Origin: JBFWUW01 sp050247075
Lineage (GTDB): Bacteria; Planctomycetota; Planctomycetia; Pirellulales; JBFWUW01
Direction: 5' to 3'
NCBI GenBank assembly: GCA_050247075.1
Contig: JBFWUW010000037.1
Coordinates: 1-64,000 of the forward strand
Length of the DNA stretch: 64,000 nucleotides
Position numbers and translations under genes: made by a program
Part shown: positions 17,903 through 26,906 of the stretch, piece by piece
Numbering within the stretch: the first letter of the stretch is position 1
How the letters are laid out: each line of letters opens with the position of its first letter
The notes under the pieces: generated by a model
What the model was told of the DNA's origin: nothing
Seen by the model: only the letters and a program-made list of their open reading frames with translations
Databases searched by the model: none

Positions 17903-20900
17903 ATGAACGAACGGAGCATATTTTGGGCCGCTCTCGAATGTAAAACGCCACAAGCCCTGTCCGCGTACCTGGATGAGGCATGCGGCGGTAATCAGGAGTT
18001 GCGCGGTCGAGTGGAGTCGTTGATTCAGGCCCATGTCGCCGGCAGCGGACCGGTTGACGCCCTGGCGGGGGGCGATGATCCGCGGGATTCCTCTTGGGGC
18101 GCTGGGCCGGCACCGCTGAAAAGAAATCAAATGGAAGAAAAGCTTGATTTGTCGTTCTTGGATCCCAGTTCCCAAACTGGCAGCATCGGAACTCTTGGTA
18201 ACTACGAGATACTCGAAGTAATTGGCCACGGCGGCATGGGAGTCGTGCTCAAGGCGCAAGACACCAGGCTGCAGCGAATCGTCGCCATCAAGGTCTTATC
18301 GCCCAAGATTGCCGCCAACGTCGCGGCGAAACGGCGCTTCGAGCGGGAGGCTCAAGCCGCCGCCGCTGTGAGCCACGATCACATCGTCACCATCCATGCC
18401 GTGCAAGAACACCACGACTTGCCGTATATCGTGATGGAATGCGTCGTCGGCCGCTCGCTGCAGACCAAGATTGAAGAGACGGGCCCGTTAGAACTAAAGG
18501 AAATCCTGCGCATCGGCAGCCAGATCGCCTTGGGGCTGGCGGCGGCGCACAAACAAGGGTTGGTTCATCGCGATATCAAGCCCAGCAACATTTTGCTGCA
18601 GAATGGCATTCAGCGGGTCAAGATTGTCGACTTTGGACTGGCGCGCGCCGCGGACGATATCAGCATTACCCAGCCAGGACAGATCGCTGGCACGCCGTTG
18701 TACATGTCCCCCGAACAAGCGGAGGGAAAAACCGTTGACCATCGGAGCGACCTGTTTAGCTTGGGGAGCGTGCTCTACACCATGTGCGCGGGAAGGCCGG
18801 CGTTTCGGGCGGATAGCACCGTGGCGGTGCTTCGCCGTGTGTGCGATGACACGCCCCGTCCCATTCGCGAAATCAACCCCGAGTTGCCAGATTGGCTCGG
18901 GCAGATCGTTGGCAAGTTGCTCTTCAAAGCCAAGCAGGACCGTTATCAAACGGCCGCCGAATTGGCGGACCAATTGAGCTTGCACTTGGCCCGACTTCAA
19001 GAGCCGCGATCCGATTCGCATCTTGACCCAACCATAGCCCAACAAGCTCATCCCCTGGCCTCTCAATCCGGCGGCCTGGCACCGGTTTCGTCACGCCGGC
19101 GCGCGCGGTGGGCCGGCATGGGAGTAGCGCTGGGATTAGTCCTCGGAATGATTCCGCTTGCCTGGTGGTGGGGGTTGTTTGCCGTCCGTGACCCTTCGCC
19201 CGAGGGAATGTTCCATCCGGAGGCTTTAGCGCCACCATCTAGCGAGAGGCCATTGGCCGCGGCCGATAACGACCCGCGGGAAATCGTGCCTTCGGACGAT
19301 GCTCCTCCCGACAGCCCTTTATCCGAAAACCAAGATTGGCCCGGCTGGCCAGCGGATGCTCCCGCTCCGGCGATTTCCCCGTTCACCAGGGAACAGGCGC
19401 AGCGTTACCAGGAAGAGTGGGCGGCCTACCTGCAAGTGCCGGTCGAATGGGAGAATTCCATTGGCATGAAATTCCGCCTGATCCCGCCAGGAGAATTCCT
19501 GATGGGCCTGTCCGAGGCCGATGTAGCTTCGGTCGTTGCCAACAAGAGAAATGAAAACGAATGGGAAGCACAATATCCTGGCGCCATGCCTCGGCACCGC
19601 GTGCGCGTGTCGCAGCCCTACTACCTGGGTACGTTCGAAGTCGCCCAGGGGCAATTCAACCAGGTTGCCGGCGTCAACCCGTCGTTTTACTCCGCGGCGG
19701 GAGAAGGCAAGCAACAGGTTGCCAAAGAGGATACATCAACGTTTCCGGTCGATTCGGTGTCGTTCATCAAGGCCGCGGAGTTCTGCGGCAAGCTTAGCCA
19801 ACTCGAAGGACGAGAGCGCGCCTACTTCACCGGTGGCGCGACAGTCACGGTCTTGTCGGGCGGCGGTTATCGTATTCCCACCGAGGCCGAATGGGAATTT
19901 GCCTGTCGGGCCGGCACAACCTCTGGCTGGTCCGCCGCCGAACTAGAAAGCCAGTTGCCCAAGGCGGCCTGGTTCGCTGCAAACTCCGCCGGCCAAACAC
20001 ACCCGGCGGGCCAATTGCAGGCTAATCCCTTCGGACTGTACGACATGCACGGAAATGTCTCGGAATGGTGCCAAGACGTTTACAACGGGCGAACTTATCT
20101 CAATCGCCAATCGGGCATCACGACCGACCCTGTTGGCCCAGATGTCGGCAACCAGCGCGTGCTGCGCGGCGGCAGTTGGTATAGCCACTCTGGCCTGAGC
20201 CTGGCGGCCTTTCGATTGGTGCGAGATTCCACCATCCATCATCCCGACTGCGGCTTTCGGGTGGCTATCAGTGCCCAAGAGGTCCAGCAGTCGCCGATCT
20301 CCGTGGCGCCGCGGGTGGGCCTTAATCCGCAATCCATTCCAGAACACGAGCGGCTGCCGTGGCACCCTAGCGAACTCTTGGGGGTGATCGGCGCCCAACA
20401 GCGAGCCCATTGGGGCAGCGTGTCTTCCGTGGCGTTGTCGCCGGACAGCAAGCAGTTTTTGAGTTGCGGCGCGGATGGCTGCTGGTTGGAGACAGATGCC
20501 AGCCAGCCAGCCGAATGCATCACATTCGCCGAAAACCCACCCTCCTTCGCGTTGTATCACGAAGCGTTGGGCTTCCTCAGCGTCCATCGCGACGGACAGG
20601 TTCTGCGCTGGTTCACGGAACAGCCTTCGCGGCACGAAACGCTCTGGCGGGTGCCCGCCAACACCCGCGTATTGAGAATGTCTGGCGACGCCAAGACGTT
20701 AGCCGCTTGGGTGTTGCCAGAGACCGGCGGACAAACTTCCTTCGAGGGAGTGGGTGACACCGTTGTCATGGATCTGGCGGACAACGTGCCGCGAGAACGC
20801 TTCCGCGTCAGGGGGACGCGCCGACCGGCAATGACGCCCCAGAGAGACATGCTATTCGTCTATGACGAGGCGGCCAAAGAGTTACAGGTTTTCGATCTGC

Positions 20901-22294
20901 GCGAGCCAGAAGTGGTGCCCGCCAGCCGCATTAAGCCAAGTGCGCCAATCTGGCAGATGGAGTGCAAGGCAGAAGATCAACTCGTCACCCTGAACACCAA
21001 CAATATTTTGGAGTTGTGGTCGGTGGAGGCGCACGCGTTGACACTTCTCGATTCGACCGACCCAGCCTTCTCCTTCGCGGGTTGCTTGGAAATCGCGGTC
21101 TCTGGTGATGGGCGACGCGTCGCCGCGCCCCACAAGGCTGGAGCGCGTGTGGTCGATATCGTCGATCGGCGGTTTGTGCCGTACCTGAAGGGAAATTTGG
21201 ATGCCCACTACTTTTTGTCCAATTATGAAAGAGCAGCACTTTCCCAAGACGGGTCTACCTTGTTGATCGGACCCAGTGCAGCGCCAGTTCGCCGCTGGAC
21301 GTTGGAGGCTAGCCAGGCCAAGGAGGCCGAATTTCAGGGCTATACCGTGGGAACGCCGAACCTGGTAACCTCGGGAGACGGTTCTCGAGTCGCCTCCCAT
21401 AATAACTGGGGCAGCATTCGCATTTGGGGCTTGGACCAATCGCAGCCCGATTACCGGAAAAACCCGGAATGGAATCATGCGGGTGTGTTGGCCTTCAGCG
21501 ATGACGGTCTGGCCGCTTGCGTCTCGGCTGGCCATCCTGAGTTATCGCTCTTTCGCGATTCTGGTGGAACCTGGGTAACGGCCAGGCTCTTGGATCAAAA
21601 CGGCCAGGCGGCCAGCTTTTCCGGGCAGGGCCAGTTGGCGGTCGCCGCCGCGACCGGCGAAATAATACTCTACGATGTAACCAGCCGCCAACCCGACGAA
21701 ATCGCGCGTTCACCCAGTTTGGGTTCGGAGATCGCCTTTCGCCAGATTGCATTTCAGCGGCCGGAAGGCCGGCTCGTCGCCATCACCTCGCCGCCGCAAG
21801 CCGCGCGAGAATTGGTATTGCGCGTCTTTGAGATAGACGGAACGACAATCCGTGAGGCCTATTCCAAAAAGATGTCCGACGTAACCGCGGTTCTCGGCCG
21901 ATTCGGCACGCACGCGGCCGTCTCCTATCGCGATGGTTTGGTCGAGATCTTTAAGGTAGGGCCGGCCAGCCTGACCAAAGCCAAAGAGATAAGGCTTGGC
22001 GCCAATCCTGTCGCTGTCGACTTGTCGCCGACCGGTTCTCACCTGTTGGCCGTTGGTCCTCCGAGCGAGGTAGGTGTCTTTCGGTGCGAGGATGCTCTCC
22101 GTACCACCCACTGGGAGTTTCCTGGCGCGGTCTGGAACGCCGCATTTCTCGGCGATAGCGGCTGCATCGTGACGGCCAATTCCAATCGAACCGCGCTAGT
22201 GCTTCGATATGAAATGGGTGAAAGCGGAGTTCACGGGAACGCCCAACTTAGGAAGCCCCCGACGGCCGTTCCAGCGGTTACCCCTTCGCCGTGA
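17903..22294 (+). CDS. Ser/Thr protein kinase fused to FGE-like domain and propeller-like region
   Basis: This 1463-residue protein starts with the planctomycete pre-kinase helix (AYLDEACGGNQELRGRVESL). The kinase spans about 100-370: glycine loop GHGGMG (108-113), Lys130, catalytic HRDIKPSN (Asp224) and DFG (243-245), so it should be active. One membrane segment lies at 406-428. Outside it, about 515-790 is an FGE-sulfatase-type fold (SIGMKFRLIPPGEFLMG, GGYRIPTEAEWEFACR, DMHGNVSEWCQDVY, RGGSW at 755-759). True formylglycine-generating enzymes carry two Cys just after RGGS; here the stretch reads YSHSGLSLAAF with none, so that activity is unlikely. The remaining 650 residues are repetitive beta-rich sequence like a WD40 or YVTN propeller. 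It is the partner of the upstream ECF sigma factor and may be its sensor. Confidence 0.9.
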   Translation: MNERSIFWAALECKTPQALSAYLDEACGGNQELRGRVESLIQAHVAGSGPVDALAGGDDPRDSSWGAGPAPLKRNQMEEKLDLSFLDPSSQTGSIGTLGNYEILEVIGHGGMGVVLKAQDTRLQRIVAIKVLSPKIAANVAAKRRFEREAQAAAAVSHDHIVTIHAVQEHHDLPYIVMECVVGRSLQTKIEETGPLELKEILRIGSQIALGLAAAHKQGLVHRDIKPSNILLQNGIQRVKIVDFGLARAADDISITQPGQIAGTPLYMSPEQAEGKTVDHRSDLFSLGSVLYTMCAGRPAFRADSTVAVLRRVCDDTPRPIREINPELPDWLGQIVGKLLFKAKQDRYQTAAELADQLSLHLARLQEPRSDSHLDPTIAQQAHPLASQSGGLAPVSSRRRARWAGMGVALGLVLGMIPLAWWWGLFAVRDPSPEGMFHPEALAPPSSERPLAAADNDPREIVPSDDAPPDSPLSENQDWPGWPADAPAPAISPFTREQAQRYQEEWAAYLQVPVEWENSIGMKFRLIPPGEFLMGLSEADVASVVANKRNENEWEAQYPGAMPRHRVRVSQPYYLGTFEVAQGQFNQVAGVNPSFYSAAGEGKQQVAKEDTSTFPVDSVSFIKAAEFCGKLSQLEGRERAYFTGGATVTVLSGGGYRIPTEAEWEFACRAGTTSGWSAAELESQLPKAAWFAANSAGQTHPAGQLQANPFGLYDMHGNVSEWCQDVYNGRTYLNRQSGITTDPVGPDVGNQRVLRGGSWYSHSGLSLAAFRLVRDSTIHHPDCGFRVAISAQEVQQSPISVAPRVGLNPQSIPEHERLPWHPSELLGVIGAQQRAHWGSVSSVALSPDSKQFLSCGADGCWLETDASQPAECITFAENPPSFALYHEALGFLSVHRDGQVLRWFTEQPSRHETLWRVPANTRVLRMSGDAKTLAAWVLPETGGQTSFEGVGDTVVMDLADNVPRERFRVRGTRRPAMTPQRDMLFVYDEAAKELQVFDLREPEVVPASRIKPSAPIWQMECKAEDQLVTLNTNNILELWSVEAHALTLLDSTDPAFSFAGCLEIAVSGDGRRVAAPHKAGARVVDIVDRRFVPYLKGNLDAHYFLSNYERAALSQDGSTLLIGPSAAPVRRWTLEASQAKEAEFQGYTVGTPNLVTSGDGSRVASHNNWGSIRIWGLDQSQPDYRKNPEWNHAGVLAFSDDGLAACVSAGHPELSLFRDSGGTWVTARLLDQNGQAASFSGQGQLAVAAATGEIILYDVTSRQPDEIARSPSLGSEIAFRQIAFQRPEGRLVAITSPPQAARELVLRVFEIDGTTIREAYSKKMSDVTAVLGRFGTHAAVSYRDGLVEIFKVGPASLTKAKEIRLGANPVAVDLSPTGSHLLAVGPPSEVGVFRCEDALRTTHWEFPGAVWNAAFLGDSGCIVTANSNRTALVLRYEMGESGVHGNAQLRKPPTAVPAVTPSP

Positions 22295-22369
22295 GTCCTT
22301 GATTTCGCTGAAAGATACAGTGCGACAACAACGGCGGCGCGGCGGCCATTGTCGCGGTTGGATGCAACA

Positions 22370-22401
22370 ACCGCTGGCCGGGAACTTTCCCAGCCAGCGG
22401 T
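22370..22401. terminator. bidirectional hairpin between convergent genes
   Basis: ACCGCTGGC and GCCAGCGGT form a perfect 9-bp stem around a 14-base loop that itself can pair (GGGAA/TTCCC). It sits between the kinase stop and the slipin stop. There is no strong T-tract, so efficiency is uncertain. Confidence 0.5.
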
Positions 22402-22413
22402 CCTCGATCCTTC

Positions 22414-23520
22414 TCACAACAAATTCACCACCCGGTCGGCCAAGCCGCGCTCGCCCAGGACGACCTTCAGATCGGAGTGGATGGCGATCTTTTCCAACAC
22501 CTCCAGCTCCCGCAGCCGCATCAGGGTTGGGTTGTCCTGCAACAACCGGGCCGTGTTGACTTGGCTGCGCATGGCGGCCGTCTCCTCGCGGCGGACGATG
22601 AGGTTGGCCTCGGCTGCCTTTTTGGCTTCCGTGACCTTGTTCATCAGATCCTTCATTTCGCCCGGCAGGATGATGTCGCGGATGCCGACCGCGGCTACTT
22701 CCAGGCCCAATTCGGCCGCGCGGCGGCGGACTGCCTGGTGCAGTTCGTCAGCCACGGCATCCTTGTCGGCCAGGAAGGCATCCAGATCGCGCGCGCCGAT
22801 CACGGCCCGCAACGCCAACTGGGCGTCGCGGTACAATGCCTGGCGAACGTCCTCGGCCGCGGTTACGGCCTGGCGGGCGTCGGACACGCGATACGTGACG
22901 ACGGCGTTCAGGCGTAGCGTGACTTTGTCGGCCGTCATGATCTCCTGGCCGCCAACGTCCAACATTGCCTCGCGCAGATCGACCGGAACCAGCTTGATCT
23001 GGGCCATGTTCTTCCAAAAGGCGTAGCGGCCCGGCGGCAGCGTCTCGATGTACGCGCCGTCGCGGAACAATACTCCCTGGTGGCCCTGATCAACCTGGCA
23101 TACCTCCAGCAGCCGTTCGACCAAGGACGAGCGGGCAATCATCGGCAGATCGGCATGTTCAAACCGTGCGCCGCGGGCGTCGATGATTTCCACCTTCACC
23201 TCGCGTAGGTCGCTCCAGTAGGTAAACAGACCCGGCGGCAGCACATGGCTGAAACGGCCGTCGATCCAGACCAAGGCCCGCTGGTAGTCCTTCAAATCGA
23301 CCACCACGGCGCGGCCGGCGAGCTCGCCCGAGCGAACGATCACGTCCAACTTGTCGTGGACCAGCCACGGATCGCGGCGCGAGGCAATCTGTACGCGCAC
23401 CTTGCCGAATGGGTCGAACAGCCAGTGACGGCCTGCGGCCAGCAGGCCGCGGAACTCGCCATCGCGGAACAACAGGCCGCACTCGTAATTGCAAATCTTG
23501 ATGTGCTTGAACAGTAACAT
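22414..23520 (-). CDS. slipin / SPFH (band 7) family protein
   Basis: This 368-residue protein has two similar N-terminal beta-rich blocks (GLLFRDGEFRGLLAAGRHW and GVLFRDGAYIETLPPGRYAF) followed by the SPFH core (KLVPVDLREAMLDVGGQEI, KVTLRLNAVVTYRVSD, RRAAELGLEVAAVGIRDIILP) and a helical tail with MNKVTEAKKAAEANLIVRREE. No strong N-terminal membrane anchor is visible. SPFH proteins form oligomeric rings on membranes and organise proteases or transport systems. The tandem FRDGxx blocks are typical of bacterial slipin-2-like proteins, longer than the usual 250-300 residues. No NfeD or protease partner is adjacent. A second SPFH gene occurs at the right edge of the window. Confidence 0.87.
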   Translation of the reverse strand: MLLFKHIKICNYECGLLFRDGEFRGLLAAGRHWLFDPFGKVRVQIASRRDPWLVHDKLDVIVRSGELAGRAVVVDLKDYQRALVWIDGRFSHVLPPGLFTYWSDLREVKVEIIDARGARFEHADLPMIARSSLVERLLEVCQVDQGHQGVLFRDGAYIETLPPGRYAFWKNMAQIKLVPVDLREAMLDVGGQEIMTADKVTLRLNAVVTYRVSDARQAVTAAEDVRQALYRDAQLALRAVIGARDLDAFLADKDAVADELHQAVRRRAAELGLEVAAVGIRDIILPGEMKDLMNKVTEAKKAAEANLIVRREETAAMRSQVNTARLLQDNPTLMRLRELEVLEKIAIHSDLKVVLGERGLADRVVNLL

Positions 23521-23908
23521 GGCTTGGCTTCTTTCTTGCGTTCAAGAGGGCCCTTGGGAGGCGAAACGAGTTGCCGATCACATGGTGGATTGCGGGGCTG
23601 GCTTGAGTTAAGGCCTTCCGATGCCGCCGGGCGGCCGCGCGAGTGCCGGGCCACGCGGCCCAAGGGCCGCGCTGCGCCGACAAGCCGGGACCGCCCGCGT
23701 TTCACGGGGTGGCAAAAGCGGTATCCGCCCAGCCGCAGGGCAATCTTGCATGCCGCCTTGGGGCGTGGCCGCCCACCCGCGCCTTCAACCGCAAGCGGTC
23801 GAAAAGCGAGAGAAAGGCGGTTTAGCGGTCCGCGGCCGATTGGCAAATAGCTCACCTCCCTTGGGCGTTGATGTTGGCACTTGCGTGCCGCGAGCGGTTT
23901 GTAGCCGC
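23521..23908. other. intergenic, no gene seen
   Basis: The region between the slipin start and the tRNA has open frames but no protein-like composition or ribosome sites. It probably contains the slipin promoter and leader; no clear -35/-10 pair is visible. Confidence 0.5.
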
Positions 23909-23979
23909 CTGATGGTGCGGGAGTCGAACCCGCGACTTCCAGTTGAAAACTGGTGCTCTACCCACTGAGCTAACCGGTC
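23909..23979 (-). tRNA. tRNA-like gene, reads as Glu (TTC), imperfect acceptor stem
   Basis: On the minus strand there is a standard D-arm (TAGCTCAGTGGGTAGAGC), a perfect T-arm (GCGGG-TTCGACT-CCCGC) and an anticodon arm with CCAG/CTGG around the loop TTTTCAA. Position 34-36 then reads TTC, Glu. Problems: the anticodon stem has four good pairs only, and the acceptor strands (GACCGGT and ACCATCA) pair at just three of seven positions. No CCA is encoded directly at the end. It may be a pseudo-tRNA, a remnant left by integration, or a tRNA whose acceptor was overwritten at one side. Confidence 0.6.
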
Positions 23980-24246
23980 GAATGCCGCCATCGTCATAAC
24001 CCGAATCACGGAACGCCGCGAGCTAACGGGAGATAACCCGAGTTCGCTGCGCCGCCGGCCCGACGGCATCAACAGCAAAGACGCGGCGGAAGGGGAACGG
24101 GTTCGCGGGGAAGGGGGAGAAAAGGCAGAAGGATGAAGGCGGAAGGACGAAGAAGAGTGGTTGCCGTGGGGTTGTAGAAATGGGATGGAGCTTGATAATG
24201 CCGGTGGTTCATGGTCGCCGGATCTTATGCATTTAAGGAGATTGTC

Positions 24247-25149
24247 ATGCCATTGCTGGTTGTTGGTTCGGTGGCCTTGGACAGCGTTGAGACACCTATG
24301 GACAAGCGCGATGACGTGCTGGGGGGCTCGGCGGTTTTTTTCTCGTACGCGGCCAGTTACTTTACGGGCGTGCGGCTGGTGGGCGTGGTGGGGGAGGATT
24401 GGCCGGCCGAGCATTCGCAGTTGCTGCAAACGCGGGGCATTGACACGTCGGGCCTGCATGTGGTGCCGGGTGGCAAGACCTTCCGTTGGCGCGGCAAGTA
24501 CCTGCCCAACATGAACGACCGCGAGACGCTGGAAGTCCACCTCAACGTGTTTGAGACCTTCGACCCCGTACTGCCCGACGATTACCGCCGCAGCCAGTTT
24601 TTGTTCTTGGCCAATGGCTCGCCGATTGTGCAGCTTAAGGTGCTGGAACAGGTGCCGGGGGCCACGCTGGTGGTGGCCGACACGATGGACCTGTGGATTA
24701 AGATTCAACATGCCGAGTTGATGCGGCTGTTCAAACGGCTGGACGGGCTGGTGCTGAACGATTCCGAGGCCAAGCTGCTAACCGGTGACGACAACCTGGT
24801 ACGGGCGGGGCACGCCGTCCGCAAGATGGGGCCCAAGTTCGTCATCATCAAAAAGGGGGAGCACGGCGCGATGTTCTTCAGCGAGCATGAGACTTACGTC
24901 ATGCCGGCGTTTCCCACGGCGGACGTGATTGATCCAACCGGGGCGGGCGACAGCTTTGCCGGAGGCATGATGGGCTACCTGGCCGAGCAAGGCAACTTTG
25001 AGCCGCAAACGCTGAAGACGGCCATGGCCTACGGCACGCTGGTCGCCAGCTTCAATGTGGAGGACTTCAGCCTCGACCGTCTACGAAAGATTGACCGCGC
25101 GGATATCGACCGCCGCATGAAAGAATACCGGCAGATGCTGAGCTTTTGA
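24247..25149 (+). CDS. PfkB-family carbohydrate/nucleoside kinase
   Basis: This 300-residue protein of the ribokinase fold has the PfkB N-terminal glycines (VLGGSAVFFSYAAS) and the C-terminal signature DPTGAGDSFAGG, whose Asp is the catalytic base and whose GAGD forms the anion hole. It would phosphorylate a sugar or nucleoside with ATP; sequence alone does not separate ribokinase, adenosine kinase and KDG kinase types. The start at 24247 follows AAGGAG with a 6-7 base gap. It stands alone between the tRNA-like gene and an interspersed palindromic repeat. Confidence 0.9.
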   Translation: MPLLVVGSVALDSVETPMDKRDDVLGGSAVFFSYAASYFTGVRLVGVVGEDWPAEHSQLLQTRGIDTSGLHVVPGGKTFRWRGKYLPNMNDRETLEVHLNVFETFDPVLPDDYRRSQFLFLANGSPIVQLKVLEQVPGATLVVADTMDLWIKIQHAELMRLFKRLDGLVLNDSEAKLLTGDDNLVRAGHAVRKMGPKFVIIKKGEHGAMFFSEHETYVMPAFPTADVIDPTGAGDSFAGGMMGYLAEQGNFEPQTLKTAMAYGTLVASFNVEDFSLDRLRKIDRADIDRRMKEYRQMLSF

Positions 25150-25159
25150 GGCGCGGAAT

Positions 25160-25290
25160 TGATCTCCCTCTCCCTCTGGGAGAGGGCCGGGGTGAGGGTT
25201 TGGTTGATGGCGGCTATTTCGGCACATCTCCCTCTCCCCAACCCTCTCCCGGAGTACCGGGAGAGGGAGCCTGAAGCAGAAGTTATTTCG
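25160..25290. repeat. interspersed palindromic element, copy 1
   Basis: Contains an 11-bp perfect stem CCCTCTCCCGG/CCGGGAGAGGG around AGTA. Bases 25236-25272 are an exact inverted match over 37 bases to 63248-63284. A second related CCCTCTGGGAGAGGG hairpin and GGTGAGGG lie at 25167-25199. It sits just after the kinase stop and could serve as a terminator. Confidence 0.8.
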
Positions 25291-25337
25291 GTACCCAACC
25301 ATACGATTTCAATTGTCGCCGGCATATGCGCGGGCAG

Positions 25338-26849
25338 TCATTCCGGGATGGGGGCTGACCGGCGAATGGTGGTCGCCCCTTCCCACACCGCTTCATCGGT
25401 GGCGGGGTCATACGTCAGCACGCGATGGGCGCTGCCGGCGGCGGGAGCCTCGTCGATGGTCGGCAGCCAGCGGCGATGATCGGCGATGATACGCTCGTAG
25501 GCGGCATCGTCGGCCAGATTGGTCCATTCGCGCGGGTCGGATTGCAAGTCGTACAATTCTTGGCTGCCGTCGGCGTAGTGGATATACCGCCAGCGCTGGC
25601 TGCGAACCGCATGGTTGCCACGGTTGTGCGAGGTAATGGCCGGCTTTTCGCGCGGCGCGTCGGCCTGTTGCAGTTGCGGCAGCAGGCTCTGCCCTTCCAG
25701 CCCATCGCTCGGCGGCAGATGGCTCAGTTCGACCAGCGTGGGATAAATATCGAGCAGTTCGGCGGGCTGCGTGCAGCGTCCGCCGGCTGCCACGCCCGGT
25801 CCGGCAAAGATCAATGGCACGCGGGTGGAGCGTTCCCACAGCGTGTTCTTGCCGGTAATGGCCTTCTCACCGAGGTGCCAGCCGTGGTCGCCCCACACCA
25901 CGACAATGGTGTTGTCGGCCAGTCCAGCCTGGTCGAGCGCCTCTATCAGGCGGCCGACTTGCGCATCAACAAAACTGGTGCAAGCCAGGTACGAGCGAAC
26001 GAGATTGCGCCATTGGCCGTTGTCACGAACCCACTTCAGCCGCGGTTCTGGCAGATTCCAATGCAAGTACCAGGAAAAACGGGGCGTGTCTTGGCGGTCG
26101 TTGTCCTGGATCGCTGGCAGCAGCGTATCATCATCGGGATAAAGATCGAACCATTTTTGAGTGGCATAGCACGGCACATGTGGCAGAAAAAAGCCAGCAG
26201 CCAGAAAAAACGGCTGGTCGCGCGGGGCAGCCGCAATTTGCTCGGCCGCCCAGGTGGCTACCTGGTAGTCGCCTTTGTCCTGGTCGCGGTGTGGAAAAAC
26301 GCCCCAGTCCATCAGCGGATGATTGCCCATCGGCGTGGGCGGAATGAGCTTGTCCGGCGGTTTGGCGCCAATGCCGCCGAACGGTCCCCATCCGTCAAAC
26401 TCGCTGGCTCGCTGAGCAGGGCCGCCGGCATCTCCATGATAAATCTTGCCGGTCGTTAGAGTCCGGTAGCCGTGCGCTTGGAAGTATTGTGGCAAAGTCA
26501 CCCGGTCGCTCCATCTGTCGAGCGTGCGAAACCAGGGGGCCAGGCCATAGATGCCAGTGGTGGTGGGGCGCAGTCCAAGCATCAGGCTGGTCCGCGAAGG
26601 GTTGCACAACGGGGCTTGGCAGTGGGCATTAAGAAACACCGTGCCGCCCTCGGCCAGCCGATCGAGGTGGGGCGTTTTGGCTAATGGGTGGCCGCCCAAC
26701 GCCCCGACCCAATCGTTCTGGTCGTCAATGGCAATGAACAAGATATTGGGCGGGCGCGGCGGTTCGGCGGAAATTGCCGTGGCATGAGAGTAGCACGCCA
26801 GCAGAACCAGAGAGGCCACCAGCCGTCGGCATCGAAGCAGATTACGCAC
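25338..26849 (-). CDS. sulfatase, iduronate-2-sulfatase-like, secreted
   Basis: This 503-residue arylsulfatase-family enzyme has a signal peptide (LVASLVLLACYSHATAISA) and the metal-binding start NILFIAIDDQNDW. The activation motif CNPSR has Cys at 82, which must be oxidised to formylglycine by an FGE. Later conserved blocks are LTTGKIYH, GFFLPHVP, VVVWGDHGWHLGEK and LPQLQ-type C-terminal strands. It resembles planctomycete choline/iduronate-2-sulfatases of family S1 and would release sulfate from sulfated polysaccharides in the periplasm or outside. The start is GTG. It lies 57 bases downstream of two cyclophilin genes on the same strand, so they may be co-transcribed, perhaps to help folding of exported enzymes (inference). 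Confidence 0.93.
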   Translation of the reverse strand: MRNLLRCRRLVASLVLLACYSHATAISAEPPRPPNILFIAIDDQNDWVGALGGHPLAKTPHLDRLAEGGTVFLNAHCQAPLCNPSRTSLMLGLRPTTTGIYGLAPWFRTLDRWSDRVTLPQYFQAHGYRTLTTGKIYHGDAGGPAQRASEFDGWGPFGGIGAKPPDKLIPPTPMGNHPLMDWGVFPHRDQDKGDYQVATWAAEQIAAAPRDQPFFLAAGFFLPHVPCYATQKWFDLYPDDDTLLPAIQDNDRQDTPRFSWYLHWNLPEPRLKWVRDNGQWRNLVRSYLACTSFVDAQVGRLIEALDQAGLADNTIVVVWGDHGWHLGEKAITGKNTLWERSTRVPLIFAGPGVAAGGRCTQPAELLDIYPTLVELSHLPPSDGLEGQSLLPQLQQADAPREKPAITSHNRGNHAVRSQRWRYIHYADGSQELYDLQSDPREWTNLADDAAYERIIADHRRWLPTIDEAPAAGSAHRVLTYDPATDEAVWEGATTIRRSAPIPE

Positions 26850-26906
26850 GGCGAAGAGCCTTGTAGATTGAGGGAGGCAATTCGATCCCGCGCTGGCGGT
26901 GCCTGC

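Noticed and set aside
17903..22294. The FGE-like domain as an enzyme that activates the nearby sulfatase.
   Set aside because: The two Cys that true FGEs need are absent from the stretch after RGGS.
23909..23979. The plus strand of the tRNA region could read as tRNA-Phe (GAA).
   Set aside because: The T-arm motif GTTCGA and the D-arm lie on the minus strand; the plus strand lacks them at the right ends.
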